This document shows positions 25,719-32,033 of a DNA stretch of 32,033 nt, one piece after another (within the stretch, counting starts at the first letter, position 1; each line of letters opens with the position of its first letter). The notes under the pieces were generated by a model. It searched no databases, was not told where the DNA came from, and saw nothing but the letters and a program-made list of their open reading frames with translations. Made by a program: the position numbers and the translations under genes. The DNA is from Gammaproteobacteria bacterium (GTDB lineage: Bacteria > Pseudomonadota > Gammaproteobacteria > Steroidobacterales > Steroidobacteraceae), in NCBI GenBank assembly GCA_028870635.1, contig JAGWPE010000179.1, forward strand, positions 1 through 32,033, given 5' to 3'.

Positions 25719-27281
25719 GTGTTACCGCTTCATCGAACGCAGCTGGCCGCCGCCGCCCTCGCGCTCCTCCTGCTGACCTCCGCGGTCGGCCAGACCCCCG
25801 GCACTCCGCAGCAGCCGCAGGCGCCCGCATTCACCTTCGCCACGGTGCAGCGCCTTGCGCAGGAGCGCGCCGCGCGGCCTTACCACATCCGCTCTACGCC
25901 GCTGCCGCGGGCTCTCGCGACGCTCAGCTACGATCAGTACCGGCAGATCGGATTCCGGCCTTCCGCCGCGCTGTGGCACGGCCAGTCCATGTTCGAGGTG
26001 CAATTTTTCCATCGCGGCTTCAATTTCGATCGACGGGTCAACGTCTACGAGGTGGTGCCGTCCGGGGTGCGGCCGGTGGTGTACAGCCCCTCGATGTTCC
26101 AGTTCGGGAAGAGCGTGCCGCGGGTCACCCTGCCCGCCAACCTCGGCTTTGCGGGCTTGAGCGTGCATTACCCCCTGAACACGCCGGGTTACAAGGACGA
26201 AGTGGTCGCCTTTCTCGGCGCCTCGTACTTCCGGGCGCTCGGCCGCAATCAGGGATACGGTGTCTCGGCGCGGGGCCTCGCCATCGATACCGCCACACCC
26301 GCCGGGGAGGAATTCCCGTATTTCACCGATTTCTGGCTGGTCCGCCCGGAGCCGAACCAGCGGACCATGACCATTTATGCCCTTCTGGACAGCCCGAGCA
26401 TGGCCGGCGCGTATGAGTTCGACGTGCGCCCAGGTACCGTCACCCAGGTACAGGTCACGGCGGAGCTTTACCCGCGGCGGGCGGTGGACAAGCTTGGGAT
26501 CGCGCCGCTGACTTCCATGTTCCTCTACGGCGAGAGCTCCGATGGCCGTCCCTTCGATGACTGGCGGCCGGAGGTGCACAACAGCGACGGCCTGATGATG
26601 CAGACCGGTACGGGTGAATGGCTGTGGCGGCCCCTGGACGACCCGGAGAAGCTTCAGGTCAACCGCTACATGGACGATAGTCCCAAGGGCTTCGGCCTCA
26701 TCCAGCGCGACCGCAACTTCGCCGACTACGAGGACCCGGACTCGCAGTACGAGCGGCGGCCGAGCTACTGGATCCAGCCGCTCGGCAATTGGGGCAAGGG
26801 CGGCATAGAGCTCGTCGAAATCCCGAGCGATGAGGAAATCCACGAGAATATCGATGCGTACTGGGTACCCAGCGCCGCGGTGGTGCCGCACGCGCCGATC
26901 CGGTTCTCGTATCTGCTATCGGCTTATCTGAATTCCGGCGGCCGCTGGCCTCCCGGCGGCAAGGTGATCGCCACGCGCTTCGGGCCGGTCCTGAACGGCA
27001 CGACCCCCGTGTCAGGCATGCGGCTTGTTCTCATTGATTTCACCGGTGGCGACCTCGATTCTCTGATGCCGTCGCAGCCGGTGCATGCGGACGTGGCCGC
27101 GGACGGAGGCACGATCAGTCATGTCACCGTTCAGCGAATACCCGAAAATGGTGTCTGGCGCGTGACGATGGAGGTGAAACCCGCGGGCGACCAGCCGGTC
27201 GATTTGCGTTGTTATCTCGATTTGTACGGCGAGGCTTTGACCGAGACTTGGACTTATCAGTGGACACCTTCGGGAGCGTAG
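25719..27281 (+). CDS. opgG: Periplasmic glucan biosynthesis protein OpgG/OpgD
   Basis: 520 residues from a GTG at 25719 with GGGGAG five bases upstream; it opens a signal peptide (LAAAALALLLLTSAVG). Family marks: FTFATVQRLAQERAARPY, LSYDQYRQIGFRP, FEVQFFHRGFNFDRRVNVYEV, GFAGLSVHYPLN, FLGASYFRALGRNQGYG, ARGLAIDTA, EEFPYFTDFWLVRP, LTSMFLYGE and EVHNSDGL. The protein acts in the periplasm on the glucan backbone made by OpgH, in osmoregulated periplasmic glucan synthesis; recent work describes OpgG/OpgD proteins as glucan-acting enzymes. Length is normal for the family. OpgD is the close alternative, but direct pairing with opgH favours OpgG. Confidence 0.93.
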   Translation: MLPLHRTQLAAAALALLLLTSAVGQTPGTPQQPQAPAFTFATVQRLAQERAARPYHIRSTPLPRALATLSYDQYRQIGFRPSAALWHGQSMFEVQFFHRGFNFDRRVNVYEVVPSGVRPVVYSPSMFQFGKSVPRVTLPANLGFAGLSVHYPLNTPGYKDEVVAFLGASYFRALGRNQGYGVSARGLAIDTATPAGEEFPYFTDFWLVRPEPNQRTMTIYALLDSPSMAGAYEFDVRPGTVTQVQVTAELYPRRAVDKLGIAPLTSMFLYGESSDGRPFDDWRPEVHNSDGLMMQTGTGEWLWRPLDDPEKLQVNRYMDDSPKGFGLIQRDRNFADYEDPDSQYERRPSYWIQPLGNWGKGGIELVEIPSDEEIHENIDAYWVPSAAVVPHAPIRFSYLLSAYLNSGGRWPPGGKVIATRFGPVLNGTTPVSGMRLVLIDFTGGDLDSLMPSQPVHADVAADGGTISHVTVQRIPENGVWRVTMEVKPAGDQPVDLRCYLDLYGEALTETWTYQWTPSGA

Positions 27282-27283
27282 TA

Positions 27284-29233
27284 GTGGACGCCGATCGAGC
27301 GGTGCGCCGCGCCGCGCGCTGGCGCCGGGCGCTGTTCTTCGCGTTGACGCTGCTCACGGCCGCCGCGGCGACCGGCATGATGTGCGACATCCTCGCCGCC
27401 AACGGGCTGACCGGCCTGAAGCGGGCGGGTCTGGTTCTCTTCTATGTCCTCTTCGTCTGGATCACGGGCGCCTTCTGGACGGCCCTCGCGGGATTCGTGG
27501 TGCGACTGCGGGGCGGAGATCCGGTGTCGCTCAAGCCGCAGGATCTCGCCGGCCGGCCGCTCGCCGGCCGCACGGCGGTCATCATGCCGATCTACAACGA
27601 GGAGACCGTGCGCGTCATGGCCGGCCTCGATGTCATCTGGTCCTCGCTCGCGCGCCTGCCGGAGCAGGCGGCCTTCGATCTCTTCGTACTCTCCGATACC
27701 CGCAAGCTCGAGATCGCGGCGGCCGAGGAAGCCGCCTGGCGCGAGCTCGCCGCGCGCCATCATGCCCGCGGGCGGATCTTCTATCGGCGGCGGGCGGAGA
27801 ACGTCGGCCGCAAGGCCGGCAACATCGCCGACTTCGTGCGCGCCTGGGGCGGCGCCTACGACTACGCCATCGTCCTGGATGCCGACAGCATCATGTCAGG
27901 AGAGGCGCTGGTGATGCTGGCCAGACTCATGGACGCGCATCCCCAGGCGGGCATCATCCAGGCGCTGCCCCTGCCGGCCGGGCGGGAGACGTTCTTTGCG
28001 CGCATCATTCAGTTTGCCGCACGGCTGTCGAGCCCCATGCTCGCCAGCGGGCTCGCCTGGTGGCAGCTCGGCGATGGCAATTACTGGGGCCACAACGCGA
28101 TCCTGCGCCTGAAGCCGTTCGCCGCCTTCTGTGACCTGCCGCGGCTGCCGGGCTCTGCGCCGCTCGGCGGCGAGATCCTGAGCCACGATTTCGTCGAGGC
28201 CGCATTCATGCGGCGCGCCGGCTACCAAGTCTGGCTGGTACCGGACGACTGCGGCAGCTGGGAAGAGGTCCCGTCCAACATCATCGATTACGCGGCGCGC
28301 GACCGCCGCTGGGCGCAGGGCAATCTGCAGCATCTGGGCCTCCTGCCCATGCGCGGGCTGCACTGGCTCAGTCGTCTGCACCTCATCACCGGTGTCCTGT
28401 CCTACGCCAGCTCGCCCCTGTGGCTGCTCGTGCTGCTCTTGAGCTCCACCGTCGTGATTCTGGACGCCATCCACGGCTATCAGTACTTCAAGCCTGGGTC
28501 CTATGCGCTCTTTCCAACCTGGCCGCAGTACCGGGACGGGGAGATCGTGGCGCTGTTGTCGATTACGGTGGCGGTGCTCCTCCTGCCCAAGGTGTTCGGC
28601 GCGCTGCTTGCGCTGAAGGACGCGCGGCTGCGGCGCGGCTTCGGCGGCGGCCCGCGGCTGTTCCTGAGCCTCGGGATCGAGCAGCTCTTCAGCATTCTGC
28701 TCGCGCCCGCGATGATGCTCTTCCATACGACCTTCGTCGTGACCACGCTCATGGGCAAGCCGGTCGTGTGGCACGCGCAGGAGCGGGGCGATCGCGGCAT
28801 CGGCGTGCTCGAGGCCCTCATGCGGCACAAGTGGCATCTGGCGATCGGCATCGTCTGGGGAGCGGTGATCCTGACATTCGCGCCGCGATACATCTGGTGG
28901 CTGCTGCCGGTGCTCGCGGGGATGGTGCTCGCGGTGCCGCTCACGGTCGTGACGAGCCGCACGGGAGCCGGGCTGTGGTTGCGCAAGCACCGCCTGCTGC
29001 TCACACCGGAGGAGTCCGACCCGCCGATGGAGCTGGCCGCGCTGCAGGCGCGCCTCTCGCCAGGCGCCAGCCCGGAAGCCCTACGCGAGCCCAACGGCGC
29101 CGCCGAGGCGCCGCCCGCGTTGCCCGAGCGGGTGCCGCTGTCGATGCAGGCTCAGCCGCCGCGGTACCTGACTCCCCGGGATGCGTTGAGGTTCGGCCGC
29201 TGGAAGAGTGTAAACTCGACCTCCGCGCCGTGA
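27284..29233 (+). CDS. opgH: Glucan glucosyltransferase OpgH (MdoH)
   Basis: 649 residues from a GTG at 27284, with GGGAG seven bases before it and two bases after the opgG stop. Membrane helices flank a cytoplasmic GT2 domain with AVIMPIYNEE, DLFVLSDTRK, ENVGRKAGNI, IVLDADSIMSGE, the acceptor region GHNAILR, SHDFVEAAFMRRAG and the QxxRW-type end DRRWAQGN. Further helices follow. It makes the beta-1,2-linked glucose backbone from UDP-glucose and moves it to the periplasm. The E. coli protein has 847 residues with a long cytoplasmic N-terminus; here the helices begin within 30 residues, so that regulatory N-terminus is missing. Confidence 0.94.
   Translation: MDADRAVRRAARWRRALFFALTLLTAAAATGMMCDILAANGLTGLKRAGLVLFYVLFVWITGAFWTALAGFVVRLRGGDPVSLKPQDLAGRPLAGRTAVIMPIYNEETVRVMAGLDVIWSSLARLPEQAAFDLFVLSDTRKLEIAAAEEAAWRELAARHHARGRIFYRRRAENVGRKAGNIADFVRAWGGAYDYAIVLDADSIMSGEALVMLARLMDAHPQAGIIQALPLPAGRETFFARIIQFAARLSSPMLASGLAWWQLGDGNYWGHNAILRLKPFAAFCDLPRLPGSAPLGGEILSHDFVEAAFMRRAGYQVWLVPDDCGSWEEVPSNIIDYAARDRRWAQGNLQHLGLLPMRGLHWLSRLHLITGVLSYASSPLWLLVLLLSSTVVILDAIHGYQYFKPGSYALFPTWPQYRDGEIVALLSITVAVLLLPKVFGALLALKDARLRRGFGGGPRLFLSLGIEQLFSILLAPAMMLFHTTFVVTTLMGKPVVWHAQERGDRGIGVLEALMRHKWHLAIGIVWGAVILTFAPRYIWWLLPVLAGMVLAVPLTVVTSRTGAGLWLRKHRLLLTPEESDPPMELAALQARLSPGASPEALREPNGAAEAPPALPERVPLSMQAQPPRYLTPRDALRFGRWKSVNSTSAP
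29208..29224 (+). repeat. First copy of a 17-base motif
   Basis: GTGTAAACTCGACCTCC, at the very end of opgH. It matches 30099-30115 at 16 of 17 bases. TAAACT preceded by TG could be an extended -10 box. In this copy TTGAGG lies 19 bases upstream (29186-29191). Confidence 0.45.
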
Positions 29234-29407
29234 TTCCGGCTTCCTGACACCGGATTCCTGTGATTGGCCGTCCGCACCGGCATGGCTCGTGCCGCGGCCC
29301 GAATGCACCATGTCTGCGCCAGGCGCGGCTTACAGGCCGCGGCAAAATCAGGTTGCCGCGCGGGGACGCTGGCATGGGCGTTGCTTGAAGCATGCCAGGA
29401 GGATCCG

Positions 29408-30094
29408 ATGAGCGTGCTCGATTTCGCCAAGATCGCTTCCCGTCCGGCTTCCAACGAGGAGAGCGAGCCCGCGCCGGCTGCGGCCGGCAGCTTCGCGCGG
29501 CCGCTTTCCCGCGCACGGATCGTCGATGCCGCCACCCGGCTCATCGCGCGCCGGGGCGATCATCGCATTCCATGGCCTGCCATCGCCGTGGAGGCCGGCG
29601 GCGAGCCCTTCGGTGCCGCACCGGACTGGCTCGACGACCTTCCCGATCTCATCGATCAGTGCTATGCGCGCACGGCACAGGCGCTCGCCGACAGTTTGTT
29701 GCGCGCCGAGACCGCGCCGGGCAACGCCCTCGACAAGCTGGCCGCTTTTCTGGTGGCCGCGCTCGAGGCGCGGCGGGAGCTCGGCACGCTGCTCTCTTTC
29801 CGCCGCGGGCGCAACTTGCCCGAGGCGTTGCAGCGGCGTCTGCACGAGCGCGACATGATGGTTCGCACGCGGCTCAAGCGGCTGCTGGAGCAGGGCCGGC
29901 GCGACGGCTCCCTCGCCCGGCGCAATCCCGATAGCGCCTGCGAGCTGATCCTCGCCAGCCTGATGGTGCCGGATGTCGCCGTGACCGACCCCGAGCAGCT
30001 CATCTGGGACAGCGAGCTCGTCGAGCTGCTGCTCGCCGCCTTGGCGGAGCCGCATCCCCCTGAAAGCCGCACGGACGCTCTGCCGCGCGGCTAG
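29408..30094 (+). CDS. TetR/AcrR-family regulator (divergent HTH)
   Basis: 228 residues, ATG at 29408 with AGGAGG six bases upstream. The TetR-like N-terminal helix RARIVDAATRLIARRGD is clear at about 36-52. The following helix-turn-helix (IPWPAIAVEAGGEPFGAAPD) departs from the usual pattern, with no Gly-Val-Ser turn and no Tyr-x-His-Phe. The C-terminal helical domain carries a FRRGRNLPEALQRRLHERD segment. A ligand-binding repressor is the default reading, though DNA binding may be altered. The first 30 residues are an Ala/Pro/Glu-rich lead. It lies between opgH and an aminotransferase on the same strand; its target cannot be told from sequence. Confidence 0.7.
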   Translation: MSVLDFAKIASRPASNEESEPAPAAAGSFARPLSRARIVDAATRLIARRGDHRIPWPAIAVEAGGEPFGAAPDWLDDLPDLIDQCYARTAQALADSLLRAETAPGNALDKLAAFLVAALEARRELGTLLSFRRGRNLPEALQRRLHERDMMVRTRLKRLLEQGRRDGSLARRNPDSACELILASLMVPDVAVTDPEQLIWDSELVELLLAALAEPHPPESRTDALPRG

Positions 30095-30098
30095 CGCG

Positions 30099-30115
30099 GT
30101 GTAAACTCGATCTCC
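30099..30115 (+). repeat. Second copy of the 17-base motif
   Basis: GTGTAAACTCGATCTCC, 31 bases upstream of the aminotransferase GTG and just after the regulator stop. It differs from the copy at 29208-29224 in one base. A promoter -10 element (TG-TAAACT) for the aminotransferase is the simplest reading. Confidence 0.45.
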
Positions 30116-30146
30116 TGCCGCAGTCCCGCGGTTAGGAGGATTACCC

Positions 30147-31340
30147 GTGCTCGAGCATCTCGACCGGCTTGCGCCGGACCCCATTCTCGGCGTCATGGCC
30201 GCGTTCCGCGCCGATTCCGACCCCCGCAAGGTGGATTTGGGGGTGGGCGTCTTTCGCGACGATGCCGGGGAGACGCCGGTCATGAGGGCGGTGCGGGAAG
30301 CGGAGCGGGAGCTGCTCGCGCGCCAGACGACCAAGACTTATGTTGCGGCGGTCGGTAACGCGGGATTCAACGAGGCCATGGAGCGGCTGGTATTGGGGCA
30401 TGGGCATGCGGCGCTGACCGCGGGGCGCTTGCGCACGATCCAGGCCCCCGGCGGTTGCGGTGCGCTGAGGCTGGGTGCGGAACTCATCCGTACGGCGGCA
30501 CCGGACGCAGTCGTGCATGTCAGCACGCCGACGTGGGCGAACCACGTGCCGCTGCTTTCGAACTGTGGCCTGAAGCTGGAGCGTTACCCCTACTTCGATC
30601 CGGCGACCGGCGGCGTTGCCTTCGATGCCATGCTGGGCGCGCTCGATCGGCTGCCGCCGCGCTCGGTGGTGTTGCTGCATGCCTCCTGTCACAATCCGAC
30701 GGGCGCCGATCTGGAGGATGCGCAGTGGCGCGAGCTGTTGTCGGTGGTTGGCCGCCGCTCGCTGCTGCCCTTCATCGACATCGCCTATCAGGGCCTGGGC
30801 AGGGGAGTGGCGGAGGATGCCTACGGGCCGCGGCTCTTCTGCGCCGAGCTGCCCGAGGTGCTGGTCGCGGTCTCCTGCTCGAAGAACTTCGGCCTGTATC
30901 GCGAGCGCACGGGCGCGCTCCACGTGCTGAGCGCGACGCCTGCCGCAGCAGATGCCGCGATCAGCCAACTCATGCGCATCGCGCGCGGCCTCTACTCCAT
31001 GCCGCCGGATCACGGCGCGGCCATCGTGCACGGCATACTCACCGGGGAGCGGCTGCGCGCGTCCTGGGAGGGGGAGCTCGAGGCGATGCGCCTCAGGATC
31101 CAACAGCTGCGCGCCGCGGCGGTGCAGCGTCTCGCCGTGACCTGCCCGAGCAAGGACTTCGGCTACATCGCGCGCCAACGCGGGATGTTCTCCTACCTGG
31201 GGGTCGACCCGCAGGCGGTGCGGGAGCTGCGGGAGCGGCACCATGTCTACATGATGGACGACAGCCGGATCAACGTCGCGGGACTGCGGATGGACAACAT
31301 CGGCTATTTCGCGGAGGCGGTGGGCAAGACGGTGCGATAG
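30147..31340 (+). CDS. Class I aspartate/aromatic aminotransferase
   Basis: 397 residues, GTG at 30147 with AGGAGG seven bases upstream. Family features: VDLGVGVFRDDAGETPVM, KTYVAAVGNAGFNEAM, IQAPGGCGALRLGAELI, Trp130 region STPTWANH, HASCHNPTGADL (Asn183), FIDIAYQGLGRG (Asp211, Tyr214), the PLP lysine Lys246 in SCSKNFGLYRERTGAL and the substrate Arg in DSRINVAGL. It moves amino groups between aspartate or aromatic amino acids and 2-oxoglutarate. AspC and TyrB are too alike to tell apart here, so no symbol is given. It converges with the TPM gene. Confidence 0.93.
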   Translation: MLEHLDRLAPDPILGVMAAFRADSDPRKVDLGVGVFRDDAGETPVMRAVREAERELLARQTTKTYVAAVGNAGFNEAMERLVLGHGHAALTAGRLRTIQAPGGCGALRLGAELIRTAAPDAVVHVSTPTWANHVPLLSNCGLKLERYPYFDPATGGVAFDAMLGALDRLPPRSVVLLHASCHNPTGADLEDAQWRELLSVVGRRSLLPFIDIAYQGLGRGVAEDAYGPRLFCAELPEVLVAVSCSKNFGLYRERTGALHVLSATPAAADAAISQLMRIARGLYSMPPDHGAAIVHGILTGERLRASWEGELEAMRLRIQQLRAAAVQRLAVTCPSKDFGYIARQRGMFSYLGVDPQAVRELRERHHVYMMDDSRINVAGLRMDNIGYFAEAVGKTVR

Positions 31341-31350
31341 CCGTACGGCT
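31339..31350. repeat. 12-bp perfect palindrome in a convergent gap
   Basis: AGCCGTACGGCT begins inside the aminotransferase stop codon and fills most of the 15-base gap before the converging TPM gene stop. As RNA it would form only a short stem. A weak bidirectional terminator or a protein site is possible. Confidence 0.4.
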
Positions 31351-31355
31351 GCGCG

Positions 31356-31976
31356 CTACAGCTCGATCAGGCCGTCGGAGAGCTCACTGGTATCGCCGGG
31401 ATCCGGTGGATAGTGCTCCGCCATGGCGGCACCGCAGGCGCCGATCGCATCCACGAAGCCGTCGACCACCTGACCGCGGCGCACGCGGTCGACGAACTCG
31501 TCGATGATCCCCTTCCAGTGCGCTTCGCCGAGCTTCTCGTGGATCCCCTTGTCGGCGACGATCTCCACGTAGCGCTCCGCGAGCGAGACGAAGAACAGCA
31601 CGCCCGAGTGATGCCGGGTGAGCTGCACGCCTTGGCTGTAGAACTGCGCCTTGGCGAGCCGGCCGGCACGCGCGTGCTTCACCCGGCGGGGGATGAGCCT
31701 CAGGTGCAGGCCCGGCACGGAAAGGAGCAGGATGGCCAGCGCGATGAAGGTCAGGAGTTGGATCTGATAGAGATGCACCCAGCGGATGGATGATCCGGCG
31801 AGAAGGCACGCGCCCGGAAACAACAGCGCGAGTATCGCCGACCAGAGAAGAGGCAGAAGGACGTAATGATCGCTGGCGCGCGCCACGACGGCCACGAACT
31901 CGCCGCTCGTGCTCTTTTCCGCGGCATGGATCGCTGCCGTGATCCGGGCCTTGTCGTCAGCGGAGAAGCGGATCAT
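31356..31976 (-). CDS. TPM-domain membrane protein
   Basis: 206 residues. The N-terminal part (IHAAEKSTSGEFVAVVARAS) is followed by two membrane helices (about 41-60 and 70-92). A C-terminal region (QFYSQGVQLTRHHSGVLFFV, ERYVEIVADKGIHEKLGEAHW, GQVVDGFVDAIGACG) is typical of TPM proteins (TLP18.3/Psb32/MOLO-1). It lies next to the gene for another TPM protein, as such proteins often do in bacteria. The precise role is not established; membrane-stress or LemA-linked functions have been proposed. Starts 3 bases after the preceding stop. Confidence 0.85.
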   Translation of the reverse strand: MIRFSADDKARITAAIHAAEKSTSGEFVAVVARASDHYVLLPLLWSAILALLFPGACLLAGSSIRWVHLYQIQLLTFIALAILLLSVPGLHLRLIPRRVKHARAGRLAKAQFYSQGVQLTRHHSGVLFFVSLAERYVEIVADKGIHEKLGEAHWKGIIDEFVDRVRRGQVVDGFVDAIGACGAAMAEHYPPDPGDTSELSDGLIEL

Positions 31977-31979
31977 CGC

Positions 31980-32033
31980 TCACCAGCCCCCCGAGGCGCC
32001 GCCGCCTCCAAAGGATCCGCCGCCGCCGGAGAA
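31980..32033 (-). CDS. C-terminal end of a TPM/YgcG-like protein (partial)
   Basis: The last 17 codons of a gene entering from the window edge: a Gly/Ser/Phe tail (SGGGGSFGGGGASGGW) and TGA stop. This tail is typical of YgcG-type TPM proteins, which are secreted, carry a C-terminal Gly-rich segment and sit in lemA operons. The adjacent TPM gene supports the reading; the rest lies outside the window. Confidence 0.75.
   Translation of the reverse strand, partial: FSGGGGSFGGGGASGGW

Overview
The window is a 32 kb piece of a high-GC (roughly two thirds G+C by eye), Gram-negative chromosome. Lipoproteins, a TonB-dependent receptor, an outer-membrane porin and the opgG/opgH glucan pair indicate a proteobacterium. 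The gene mix (OpgGH, an AttEFGH-like ABC system, PQQ alcohol oxidation) fits a gammaproteobacterium, perhaps near the Steroidobacterales/Nevskiales. That placement is inference; no rRNA or marker gene is present. No tRNA, rRNA, CRISPR array, insertion sequence or phage gene was seen.

Layout. Positions 1-1812 hold the end of one gene and three small envelope proteins. A TonB-dependent receptor (2217-4670) meets a periplasmic PrxQ-type peroxiredoxin (4677-5222, minus). A minus-strand operon (9680 to 5280) encodes an AttEFGH-like exporter: LolD/MacB-type ATPase, double FtsX permease and a CrtC/AttH lipocalin-like exported protein. An FKBP-type periplasmic isomerase (9735-10535) diverges from it. 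A second minus-strand pair holds a fatty-acid desaturase with a coiled-coil tail and a YebC-family protein.

The centrepiece is a plus-strand cluster from about 13223 to 24086. A 26-codon ORF of unknown function is coupled to a PQQ alcohol dehydrogenase of XoxF type whose active site carries the extra aspartate diagnostic of lanthanide use. Next come a XoxJ-like binding protein fused to ankyrin repeats, a XoxG-like cytochrome c, a periplasmic binding protein and a beta-propeller like PedA1/PedA2. A complete NitT/TauT-type ABC transporter (binding protein, permease, ATPase) follows, and then a PedB/PedC-type ATPase and permease. Close spacing and overlaps indicate one or a few transcripts. The likely overall job is periplasmic oxidation of an alcohol with electrons passed to cytochrome c, together with transport functions that supply metal, cofactor or substrate or export a product. 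A beta-barrel porin (24145-25248, minus) ends next to it.

The right end carries opgG-opgH (osmoregulated periplasmic glucans), a TetR-like regulator, a class I aspartate/aromatic aminotransferase and, on the minus strand, two TPM-domain proteins, the second cut by the window edge.

The most promising unexplained items are the 26-codon ORF before the dehydrogenase, the XoxJ-ankyrin fusion, and the second ABC importer sitting inside the Ped-type transporter genes.
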